Shown here: one piece after another, positions 1 to 5,694 of the stretch
How the letters are laid out: each line of letters begins with the position of its first letter
Numbering within the stretch: the stretch's first letter is position 1
Assembly (NCBI GenBank): GCA_964454305.1
Contig: CAYVXX010000095.1
Span: forward strand, 1 to 6,610
Direction of reading: 5' to 3'
Length of the DNA stretch: 6,610 nt
Source: JAUSPI01 sp964454305
Lineage (GTDB): Bacteria; Desulfobacterota; Syntrophia; Syntrophales; JADFWA01
Program-made: the position numbers and the translations under genes
Notes under the pieces: generated by a model
What the model was told of the DNA's origin: nothing
The model's database searches: none
What the model saw: the letters and a program-made list of their open reading frames with translations, nothing else

Positions 1-202
1 AATCCTCCTCCGGGCCAAACTGGGTTGGGTTGACGTATATACTGATAACCAGACAGTCTCCCAGTTTTTTACCTTCCTTCATGAGGCTTAAATGGCCATC
101 GTGCAGATAACCCATAGTGGGGACAAAAGCGATTTTCTTTCCGTTTCTCCTGAGGGATTCGGAATATTCCTGCATTTCTTTTACTGACTCAATAATCCTC
201 AT
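1..202 (-). CDS. panC: Pantoate--beta-alanine ligase (pantothenate synthetase), N-terminal part, cut by window edge
   Basis: PanC joins pantoate and beta-alanine using ATP to make pantothenate, the precursor of coenzyme A, in the cytoplasm. The minus strand encodes 67 residues from ATG at 202-200 and stays open to the left edge. The ATP-binding HIGH-like motif PTMGYLHDGHLSL lies at residues 28-40 (H34 and H37 are the signature histidines), and VNPTQFGPEED at 57-67 carries the glutamine (Q61) that contacts pantoate in this family. The N-terminus begins as PanC proteins usually do, a few residues before a helix leading to the first strand. The ribosome site is weak: a GGGG at 213-216 lies 10 bases before the ATG, between the T-run of an intrinsic terminator and the start. 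The gene has its own promoter and leader (203-358), so it is separate from the rsmA operon upstream. The identity is firm; the remaining roughly 215 residues lie outside the window. Confidence 0.96.
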   Translation of the reverse strand, partial: MRIIESVKEMQEYSESLRRNGKKIAFVPTMGYLHDGHLSLMKEGKKLGDCLVISIYVNPTQFGPEED

Positions 203-323
203 ACTTTTTTAACCCCACAAAAAAAGCCCCACCGTTTGGGACGGGGAGGCTTACATTCAATGTCTTAATAAATAAACACTTCCAATACCTTCCGTCTCAG
301 TCCGAAACCGGATCCAAGCGATT
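203..323 (-). promoter_or_regulatory. Untranslated panC leader, candidate attenuator/riboswitch (possible pan motif)
   Basis: Between the promoter at 330-358 and the panC ATG lie about 120 bases without a plausible reading frame. On the minus strand an upstream hairpin can form: 312-309 plus 307-304 pair with 298-291, with G308 bulged and loop GGACT. It is followed by a strong terminator hairpin at 252-224. The segment ACGGAAGG (295-288) shares ACGG with the upstream hairpin. It could alternatively pair with CCTCCCCGT (249-241), the 5' arm of the terminator, as 4 bp, a small internal loop and 3 bp. That would give mutually exclusive terminator and antiterminator folds. A 'pan' RNA motif of unknown ligand is known from leaders of panB/C/D genes in Firmicutes, Chloroflexi and deltaproteobacteria. 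The position fits, but I cannot confirm a match to its consensus by eye. It could instead be a short independent RNA. Confidence 0.6.
219..252 (-). terminator. Intrinsic terminator just before panC
   Basis: On the minus strand, AAGCCTCCCCGT (252-241) and ACGGTGGGGCTT (235-224) form a 12-position stem with one C-T mismatch and one T-G wobble. The loop is CCCAA, and the stem runs into seven T (225-219). On the plus strand the hairpin has no following T-run, so it works in one direction only. It ends 16 bases before the panC start codon and downstream of a promoter reading toward panC, so it most likely acts as an attenuator rather than as the end of the rsmA operon, which has its own hairpin at 420-448. 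Confidence 0.85.
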
Positions 324-329
324 TATGCC

Positions 330-358
330 TAACTATCAAAAGAGATTCTGCTTGTCAA
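330..358 (-). promoter_or_regulatory. Sigma70-type promoter for the panC leader
   Basis: On the minus strand there is a perfect -35 box TTGACA (358-353), a 17-base spacer and a -10 box TAGTTA (335-330). Transcription should begin near 323. A second -10-like TATAAT lies just upstream at 368-363, without a good -35 box. The promoter lies downstream of the rsmA terminator hairpin, so panC is probably transcribed independently of the tsaD-rsmA operon. Confidence 0.7.
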
Positions 359-419
359 GAGAATTATACCGAAAGATGCAACATAATCGTTTAAAAAATG
401 TCCGGAGGCAGATCCCCCA

Positions 420-448
420 AAATATGATTCTCACTCAGAATCATATTT
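420..448 (-). terminator. Hairpin terminator overlapping the rsmA stop codon
   Basis: A perfect 12-bp inverted repeat (420-431 with 437-448) encloses a 5-base loop. The rsmA TGA stop (443-441) lies inside the 5' arm as read on the minus strand. The downstream T-tract is short (TTTT, then a G-run), so termination may be inefficient. The stem is AT-rich but has no mismatch. It most likely ends or stabilises the tsaD-DUF2062-rsmA transcript. Confidence 0.6.
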
Positions 449-1298
449 CCAAGGCTTTTGCCGAAAGGAGTGCATTGCTTAGTTTGCCAAATTCTTCAAC
501 CGTTAGCGTTTCACCCCTTCTGTTGCCGTCTATGTTTAAAAGTTCAAGGATATCGGTTATATCCTTTTTAGAAGCCTTCAATAAGTCTGAGTCTTTCAGG
601 TTATTCAGGAGCGTCTTCCTCCGCTTGGAAAAAGCTGTTTTTACAACCTTAGAGAAGAAATCCGGATTCTTTATGTCAAAAAGCGGAGCCTCTCGAATAG
701 TTAACTTCAGTACAGAGGAGTCCACATTCGGTTTTGGATAAAAGCAACTACCCGGAACTGAAACTTCCAGTGAGGGTTTTGCATACATCGAGACAATTAC
801 CGAAAGTATACCATACTCCTTTGTTCCTGGAGGTGCGATGATCCTTTCAGCCACCTCCTTTTGAAACATCAGAACCATCGATGAGATATAATCTCTGAAT
901 TGAATGAGGCGGAATAATATCTGTGATGAAATATTGTAGGGTATATTGCCGATGACTTTCAATGTTTCTGAAGGGCTTTCAGGAGATGCTGAAGAAAAAT
1001 CGTATTTGAGGACATCTGTCTGAACTATTTCCACATTAGAGTGATTTTTCAGCTCTTCCCGCAGAATATCCACCATATATTTATCGATTTCAAGGGCGAT
1101 AACCCGCTTTGCCTCCTGTGCGATCATAGCGGTCATTATTCCCAGCCCGGAACCTATTTCAACAACAATATCGCCGCTTTTTATATCGGAGATCATGACG
1201 ATCTTTTTTGTAATATTGTTATCGATGAGAAATGACTGTCCTAATCTCTTGAGAGGGCGAATCCCATACTTTTTGAGAATATTTCTGGGGGTTGTCAT
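441..1298 (-). CDS. rsmA: 16S rRNA (adenine1518-N6/adenine1519-N6)-dimethyltransferase
   Basis: RsmA (KsgA) dimethylates two adjacent adenines in the 3' terminal hairpin of 16S rRNA with S-adenosylmethionine, late in 30S subunit assembly. The 285-residue protein has the family's normal length. The N-terminal GQSFLID (20-26) is the family signature before the Rossmann fold. The SAM-binding loop is VEIGSGLGIMT (G49, G51, G53), followed by the acidic end of strand 2 (ALEID, 68-72) and TD (94-95). The catalytic NIPY motif is at 118-121. FYPKPNVDS (186-194) and FSKRRKTLLNNL (223-234) are typical of the C-terminal half. ATG at 1298 follows the DUF2062 stop by 16 bases; its ribosome site is weak (AAGG about 13 bases upstream), so translational coupling is likely. 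It is the last gene of the tsaD operon. The identity is firm. Confidence 0.97.
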   Translation of the reverse strand: MTTPRNILKKYGIRPLKRLGQSFLIDNNITKKIVMISDIKSGDIVVEIGSGLGIMTAMIAQEAKRVIALEIDKYMVDILREELKNHSNVEIVQTDVLKYDFSSASPESPSETLKVIGNIPYNISSQILFRLIQFRDYISSMVLMFQKEVAERIIAPPGTKEYGILSVIVSMYAKPSLEVSVPGSCFYPKPNVDSSVLKLTIREAPLFDIKNPDFFSKVVKTAFSKRRKTLLNNLKDSDLLKASKKDITDILELLNIDGNRRGETLTVEEFGKLSNALLSAKALEI

Positions 1299-1314
1299 GA
1301 GATATGATCTGCCT

Positions 1315-1764
1315 TCAGTTCCCGTACTTTTTTCTGACTGCCAACACGGCTCTGTGGGTTATAAAATAGGCGGGGATGGCAAAAAAAGGTGCGAGGATGA
1401 TACCGCCTATTAACAAGGGGCAAGCGGCATTGCACCCCATGCTGATAATGTTATATACGGCAAAGTCGTTTAAAGTGAACTGGTATTGATTAGCATCCAC
1501 AAAAAGCTTTCCGAGGTGGTACTCTACAGTATAGAAAAAAGGTATTGTAAAAGGATTTGATACGATCGCTGAACCGAGTATGCCGGCCGTAATATTTTTC
1601 CTTAACAGAAGACTAAAAACAATAATCATAAGAGTGTGAAACGGGATCGTCGGGGTCACTCCTATAAAAACACCGATCGCCATGCCGGCGGCGATTTCTC
1701 TTGGATGTCCTTTCAGGCTGATAAATTGTGTGTAAAAATCCTTTACTCTTTTCTTCGGATTCAT
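1315..1764 (-). CDS. DUF2062 family small membrane protein
   Basis: This 149-residue protein belongs to the DUF2062 family, whose molecular function is not established. The family core is clear: a conserved Lys-Gly-His-Pro entry (18-21), then AAGMAIGVFIGVTPTIPFH (25-43), and SNPFTIPFFY (69-78) with its conserved Asn-Pro. Hydrophobic segments at roughly 25-53, 58-80 and 113-136 indicate an inner-membrane protein; the ends are basic. I chose ATG at 1764, which has GAGAG about five bases upstream and lies 25 bases after the tsaD stop. A TTG at 1776 would add four residues and cannot be excluded. The gene lies between tsaD and rsmA on the same strand and is surely co-transcribed with them. That links it by context to tRNA and rRNA modification, but this does not show its role. 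The family assignment is firm; the function is unknown. Confidence 0.88.
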   Translation of the reverse strand: MNPKKRVKDFYTQFISLKGHPREIAAGMAIGVFIGVTPTIPFHTLMIIVFSLLLRKNITAGILGSAIVSNPFTIPFFYTVEYHLGKLFVDANQYQFTLNDFAVYNIISMGCNAACPLLIGGIILAPFFAIPAYFITHRAVLAVRKKYGN

Positions 1765-1789
1765 TGCTGCTCTCAAGAGGTTCTTTCAG

Positions 1790-2791
1790 TTACCCTTCTG
1801 ATGGCCATCTGGAGATGGCATTCATGTCAAGGGAATCCCTTTTCCCCATGTTCAGGAGATTATCGCCAACGACGGCAATCATTGCCGCATTATCGGTGCA
1901 CAAAATTGGCGGTGGAATAAATATCTCGATATCTTCTGCCGTTGCTTCTTCGTAAAATCTCTCCCGTAGCCGGCTATTTGCTGCAACACCTCCGACAACT
2001 ACGACACGGGACACTGAACGGGACTGTGCGGCTTTCAGAGTTTTTTCAACGAGCACATCAACGATCGCCTCCTGATAACTGGCGACGATGTCGGGTATAT
2101 CATCTTCAGTTATGGGGTTTTTTCTTTTCCTGATGTAGTTTAAAAGTGATGTTTTCACTCCACTGAAACTAAAATCCGGGCTGTTTTTAATTGCCCTTGG
2201 AAATTTAATAAATTCAGCATTTCCACCGCGGGAGAGCCCATCGATTGCTACTCCGCCGGGATACCCTATATTCAAGAGCTTAGCAGCTTTATCAAGGGCC
2301 TCTCCGGCGGCGTCATCTTTTGTTTGTCCCAGCGTAGTAAAACTTTGGGAATCTTTTACATAGTAGATATTGGTGTGACCGCCGGATACAACGAGTGCGA
2401 CAAATGGAAAGTCCGGTTTCCTATCGTTCAAAAATATCGATGCAATGTGACCTTCCAGGTGATTCACACCGACGAAGGGGAGGTTCTTTACGAAGGCTAT
2501 TGACTTGGCCACCGAGACGCCGACGAGAAGGGATCCGACCAGACCCGGTCCTTTGGTGACCGCTATACCTTCGATTTTATCTAAAGATACATCGGCGTCA
2601 TCCAGGGCCTGCAGAATAACCGGGATAATGACTTCCATATGCTTTCGAGATGCAATTTCCGGTACTATGCCGCCGTATTTGCTGTGTATATCTATCTGTG
2701 AGGCAATGACACTGGACAAAAGAAAACTGCCGTCACGAACAACGGCAGCTGCTGTTTCGTCACAGGAAGATTCTATTCCCAAAACCAACAT
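1790..2791 (-). CDS. tsaD: tRNA N6-threonylcarbamoyladenosine transferase TsaD (Gcp/Kae1/Qri7 family)
   Basis: TsaD transfers the threonylcarbamoyl group from threonylcarbamoyl-AMP to A37 of ANN-decoding tRNAs (t6A), working with TsaB and TsaE on product made by TsaC. The 333 residues are full length. The start MLVLGIESSCDET and SRKHMEVIIP (48-57) are family signatures. The metal site is H111 and H115 in NHLEGH (110-115) together with D300 in CTDNAAMIA (298-306). The ASKHA-fold nucleotide-binding elements are LVVSGGHTN (133-141) and VVGGVAANSRLR (265-276). GQTKDDAAGEALDK (155-168) is also intact. ATG at 2791 is supported by GAGGA (2802-2798) six bases upstream. It is the first gene of the minus-strand operon, with a good promoter at 2837-2865, and is divergent from nadB. 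tsaB, tsaC and tsaE are not in this window. Confidence 0.97.
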   Translation of the reverse strand: MLVLGIESSCDETAAAVVRDGSFLLSSVIASQIDIHSKYGGIVPEIASRKHMEVIIPVILQALDDADVSLDKIEGIAVTKGPGLVGSLLVGVSVAKSIAFVKNLPFVGVNHLEGHIASIFLNDRKPDFPFVALVVSGGHTNIYYVKDSQSFTTLGQTKDDAAGEALDKAAKLLNIGYPGGVAIDGLSRGGNAEFIKFPRAIKNSPDFSFSGVKTSLLNYIRKRKNPITEDDIPDIVASYQEAIVDVLVEKTLKAAQSRSVSRVVVVGGVAANSRLRERFYEEATAEDIEIFIPPPILCTDNAAMIAVVGDNLLNMGKRDSLDMNAISRWPSEG

Positions 2792-2836
2792 TATTTTTCC
2801 TCAACACGCTTTTTTTCTTCACAAAAGATGGAAAAG

Positions 2837-2865
2837 AATATATAGCAAACACAACTGTTTGTAAA
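2837..2865 (-). promoter_or_regulatory. Sigma70-type promoter for the tsaD-DUF2062-rsmA operon
   Basis: On the minus strand, TTTACA (2865-2860), a 17-base spacer and TATATT (2842-2837) match the consensus at five of six positions in each box. Transcription would start near 2830, leaving a leader of about 40 bases with a clear GAGGA ribosome site before the tsaD ATG. A palindrome at 2855-2868 covers the -35 box. Confidence 0.7.
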
Positions 2866-2868
2866 CAG
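2855..2868. promoter_or_regulatory. Palindrome over the tsaD -35 box, candidate operator
   Basis: CTGTTTGTAAACAG has perfect 6-bp arms around a central GT. An overlapping repeat, CAAAC (2846-2850) with GTTTG (2857-2861), adds a second possible half-site pair. It covers the -35 box of the tsaD promoter and lies about 90 bases upstream of nadB, so a bound regulator could affect either side. I do not recognise the protein that would bind, and short AT-rich palindromes also arise by chance. Confidence 0.3.
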
Positions 2869-2887
2869 AGAATTACTGCTTACGGTT

Positions 2888-2917
2888 CTGACAGGTAGAA
2901 AAAGCAAAGAATGTAGT
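2888..2917 (+). promoter_or_regulatory. Possible nadB promoter
   Basis: CTGACA (2888-2893), an 18-base spacer and TGTAGT (2912-2917) give a moderate sigma70-like match (five of six and four of six). It is the best candidate I see on the plus strand in the nadB upstream gap, but the -10 box is poor. Confidence 0.3.
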
Positions 2918-2935
2918 ACAGGGCCTTAACCCTGT
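2918..2935 (+). promoter_or_regulatory. Inverted repeat in front of nadB
   Basis: ACAGGG (2918-2923) and CCCTGT (2930-2935) form a perfect 6-bp inverted repeat around CCTTAA, ending eight bases before the nadB Shine-Dalgarno sequence. It could be an RNA hairpin near the 5' end of the message or an operator at the transcription start. No T-run suited to termination follows. The function is open. Confidence 0.35.
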
Positions 2936-2955
2936 TTAAATGGAAAGGACAGAAA

Positions 2956-4563
2956 ATGGAAATAGAAACTGACTTTCTGGTTATAGGCAGCGGCATTGCG
3001 GGACTTAGCTTTGCGATTAAGATGGCTGATCTCGGAACGGTTGCTATTGTTACCAAGAAAGAGAAAATAGAATCCAACACAAATTTAGCCCAAGGTGGGA
3101 TAGCTGCTGTTGTTGATAATACAGACAAATTTGAAAGTCATATAAATGATACCCTCGCTTGCGGGGCAGGTCTTACCAAGGAAGATGTGGCAAAATTTGT
3201 AGTAACGAATGCCCCTGAGAGGATTAAAGAGTTAGTCAAATGGGGGGTAAAATTTACAAAAGCAAAGAAAGGCAGTTCTACTGTCTATGATCTTGGACGG
3301 GAGGGCGGACATTCCCGGAGAAGGATCTTGCACGCAACGGACATTACCGGTCATGAGGTAGAGAGGGCTCTTGTTGAAAAAGCGAGTTTTCATAAGAACA
3401 TAAAAATTTATGAAGACTTTTTTGCAATAGACCTCATCACGAAATCGAAAGTGCTGGGCGGGAAAAAAGATAAGAAAGATCAATGCCTCGGAGCTTACGT
3501 ATTCGACGTAAATAACAATGATGTTCATACGTTCAGGGCAAAATATACACTTCTTGCTACCGGAGGCGCAGGTAGGGTATATCTGCATACCACAAATCCC
3601 GATATTTCAACGGGCGATGGTATAGCGATGGCTTACCGGGCTGGAGTGAAAATTGCTAATATGGAATTCATCCAGTTCCATCCCACCAGTCTCTATCACC
3701 CGGAAGCCCAATCATTTCTTATCAGTGAGGCTGTGAGGGGAGAGGGCGCCGTTCTAAAGCTAATGGACGGGTCGACGTTTATGGAAAAATATCACTCGAT
3801 GAAGAGTCTCGCCCCGAGGGATGTTGTCGCCAAAGCCATTGATACGGAGCTTAAAAAATCAGGTGATGAATATGTTCTCCTGGACATTACACATAAAGAT
3901 AAGGATTTTCTCGTTGAGAGATTTCCCAACATATACAGTGAATGCCTTAATTTCGGGATAGATATTTCGAGGGATCCAATTCCGGTTGTTCCGGCTGCAC
4001 ATTACCTCTGCGGCGGTGTCGTAGTGAATCAATGCGGGGAAACTAATGTTGACAGACTGTTTGCATGTGGCGAAGTTGCCTGTACAGGTCTTCATGGCGC
4101 CAACCGTTTGGCGAGCAATTCCCTTTTAGAGGGAGTGGTATTTGCGCACAGTTCGTTTATGAAGATAACAGAGCTGTACCCGGGAATAAAAGACGACGTC
4201 GTTTCTGTGCCTCCATGGGACACGAGGGGCGCAACGGAGAGCGATGAATCGATAGTCGTATCGCATAACTGGGACGAGATACAGAGATTCATGTGGGATT
4301 ACGTGGGGATCGTAAGATCGAATAAAAGACTGGAACGGGCAAAACGGCGGATAGATCTTCTTAAACGGGAAATCAATGAATATTACTGGAACTTTATTAT
4401 AAGCACAGATTTGCTGGAACTGAGGAATATTGCAACGGTGGCAAAACTGATTATAAATTGTGCAATATTGAGGAAGGAAAGCCGGGGTTTGCACTATAAC
4501 ATTGACTATCCGGAAAGAGATGATAAAAACTTCCTGAAGGATACGATAATAAGCAAGCCATAG
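2956..4563 (+). CDS. nadB: L-aspartate oxidase
   Basis: NadB is a cytoplasmic FAD enzyme that oxidises L-aspartate to iminoaspartate, which NadA condenses with dihydroxyacetone phosphate to form quinolinate for NAD synthesis. It can use oxygen or fumarate as electron acceptor, which suits anaerobes. The protein has 535 residues, the usual length. The FAD-binding Rossmann loop is VIGSGIAGLSFA (9-20; G11, G13, G16), followed by NLAQGGIAAV (43-52). REGGHSRRRILHATD (115-129), FIQFHPTSLY (238-247; H242), SLAPRDVV (284-291; R288), PAAHYLCGG (346-354; H349) and GANRLASNSLLEG (381-393; R384) match the substrate-binding and catalytic elements of the fumarate reductase/NadB superfamily. The C-terminal helical domain is present from about 415. 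ATG at 2956 has AAAGGA (2944-2949) six bases upstream. nadA and nadC are not adjacent. I see no clear terminator after the gene. Confidence 0.97.
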   Translation: MEIETDFLVIGSGIAGLSFAIKMADLGTVAIVTKKEKIESNTNLAQGGIAAVVDNTDKFESHINDTLACGAGLTKEDVAKFVVTNAPERIKELVKWGVKFTKAKKGSSTVYDLGREGGHSRRRILHATDITGHEVERALVEKASFHKNIKIYEDFFAIDLITKSKVLGGKKDKKDQCLGAYVFDVNNNDVHTFRAKYTLLATGGAGRVYLHTTNPDISTGDGIAMAYRAGVKIANMEFIQFHPTSLYHPEAQSFLISEAVRGEGAVLKLMDGSTFMEKYHSMKSLAPRDVVAKAIDTELKKSGDEYVLLDITHKDKDFLVERFPNIYSECLNFGIDISRDPIPVVPAAHYLCGGVVVNQCGETNVDRLFACGEVACTGLHGANRLASNSLLEGVVFAHSSFMKITELYPGIKDDVVSVPPWDTRGATESDESIVVSHNWDEIQRFMWDYVGIVRSNKRLERAKRRIDLLKREINEYYWNFIISTDLLELRNIATVAKLIINCAILRKESRGLHYNIDYPERDDKNFLKDTIISKP

Positions 4564-4718
4564 AAAGTGACATTGAGGATTTTTTGATGTAAGAATTGTT
4601 TCCTGTATCTCATCGCCATGCTGTTCTGGATTGCAATGCAAGCCGAATGGCATGAATAAACTTGAATAGTTTCGTTGTGTGTGTTAGGACGGTAGTCAAT
4701 AAAAGTGAATGTGGAAAC

Positions 4719-4723
4719 GGAGG
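4719..4723 (+). promoter_or_regulatory. Shine-Dalgarno sequence that fixes the start of the beta-barrel gene
   Basis: GGAGG lies eight bases before ATG at 4732 and so selects that codon. An in-frame GTG at 4705 lies upstream of this site and would add nine charged or polar residues before the signal peptide, so it is not preferred. Confidence 0.8.
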
Positions 4724-4731
4724 TTGATAAC

Positions 4732-5505
4732 ATGAAGAAAATTTTTGGGATAGCATTAACCTTTTTAAGTTTTTTTTATTTTTTTTCTTCTCTTTGCTTT
4801 GCCGGCACATTGGGAGAACCAAAGACTGTGGGGGAAAATAAATTCCGGGTTGGCATAGATTACCAGTATATATTCGACAAAGATCTGGAGTACAAAAGCG
4901 GAGCTAAATCAACTGACCTTATAAGTGGAACGGAAATTAAGGACTTACGTAGAACTTTCGCAAAGTTCTCTTATGGTATCATGAATAACTTAGAGGTTTA
5001 CGGTCTTTTAGGAGTGGCCGAGGGGGGTGTTAAACTGGACTCCTTTGATACTGATCCTGGCGGTAGTCTCTATAAGTGTGATTTTGATGTTGATAGTGAC
5101 TTTGCATATGGGGCTGGTCTTAAGCTTTCATATAACTACGATGAAAATTGGGTACTGGGACTTGATGTCCACTATATAAGGCATAAAAATGATTATTCGG
5201 GAACGATCACTGGAGGAGGGGCGACAAATACTTCGACCGGTGATACAACCTTTCAGGAGTGGCAGGTTATGCCTTCTGTAGGTTATAAGATCAGTAAATT
5301 TACCCCGTATCTCGGTTTCGGATATACTGATATGAGACTCAAGGTTGAAACGCGCGGATCAAACACAACTAAATATGAAGCAGATGACAATGTAGGGGTA
5401 GTTTGCGGTATTGCATACGAACCATATGAAAATTTGTCTCTTGGTGTAGAAGGAAGATTTGTTGATGAAACTGCCATGAGTGTAATGGGAGCATATAAAT
5501 TTTAG
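4732..5505 (+). CDS. Putative outer-membrane beta-barrel protein
   Basis: This 257-residue protein has a clear Sec signal peptide: MKK followed by a very hydrophobic, phenylalanine-rich stretch (4-21), with probable cleavage after CFA at residue 24. The mature part has no catalytic motif. It consists of alternating polar/hydrophobic strands with aromatic ends, for example 37-48, 73-92, 124-135, 139-150, 176-187, 189-206, 220-229 and 234-244, with glycine- and threonine-rich loops between them. It ends in AYKF; a terminal phenylalanine is the usual recognition signal for the BAM assembly complex. The size and the roughly eight to ten strands suggest a small barrel of the OmpA-N-terminal, opacity or OmpW-like kind, but I cannot name the family. 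The gene stands alone: a 168-base gap without a convincing promoter precedes it and a strong terminator follows at 5581. Two 8-T runs lie in the signal-peptide codons (4770-4786). Confidence 0.85.
   Translation: MKKIFGIALTFLSFFYFFSSLCFAGTLGEPKTVGENKFRVGIDYQYIFDKDLEYKSGAKSTDLISGTEIKDLRRTFAKFSYGIMNNLEVYGLLGVAEGGVKLDSFDTDPGGSLYKCDFDVDSDFAYGAGLKLSYNYDENWVLGLDVHYIRHKNDYSGTITGGGATNTSTGDTTFQEWQVMPSVGYKISKFTPYLGFGYTDMRLKVETRGSNTTKYEADDNVGVVCGIAYEPYENLSLGVEGRFVDETAMSVMGAYKF
4770..4786 (+). repeat. Two 8-T homopolymer runs in the signal-peptide codons
   Basis: T runs at 4770-4777 and 4779-4786 are separated by a single A. They encode Phe-Phe-Tyr-Phe-Phe of the barrel protein's signal peptide. Homopolymers of this length are prone to slippage, and a one-base change would abolish the protein. 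They may simply reflect the AT-rich codons of a hydrophobic segment. Confidence 0.6.
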
Positions 5506-5580
5506 CATCGAGAAACTTGTTCAAGATTATATAGTTGATTAGCATTCAAATTTGGCAAGTATCCTGTAAAATAAGTTAGG

Positions 5581-5614
5581 AAGGCAGATCAGAAAACGAT
5601 CTGCCTTTTATTTT
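5581..5614 (+). terminator. Intrinsic terminator after the beta-barrel gene
   Basis: AAGGCAGATC (5581-5590) and GATCTGCCTT (5598-5607) form a perfect 10-bp stem with a 7-base loop, followed by TTATTTT. It lies 75 bases after the stop codon. The minus strand lacks an immediate T-run, so it serves the plus strand. It separates the barrel gene from the mltC remnant. Confidence 0.92.
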
Positions 5615-5694
5615 GTTTGTTTAAAATTCCTGATCCGTAGCCGTGTGGTTTTACAAGAATTCTAAAACCGTCATACCATGGTGAATGAAATCTG

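Noticed and set aside
325..741. Open plus-strand frame of 138 codons across the rsmA 3' end and the panC promoter
   Set aside because: It overlaps rsmA and the promoter and terminator signals on the other strand, has no ribosome site and has no recognisable protein sequence; it is an antisense shadow.
4631..4641. Palindrome TTGCAATGCAA upstream of the barrel gene
   Set aside because: Five-base arms with a one-base centre, and no clear promoter beside it; expected by chance in a window of this size.
4126..4653. Minus-strand open frame of 175 codons under nadB
   Set aside because: It lies antisense within a clearly conserved nadB, is rich in Cys, His and Pro as expected of shadow frames, and shows no domain.
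5647..5669. Inverted repeat GGTTTTA/TAAAACC between the barrel terminator and mltC
   Set aside because: A 7-bp AT-rich stem with a 9-base loop, no T-run and no link to a promoter; too weak to call as a regulatory element.
5675..5682. Palindrome ACCATGGT with an ATG, as a possible earlier start for mltC
   Set aside because: The frame from this ATG (5678) stops after six codons and is not in the lipoprotein frame.
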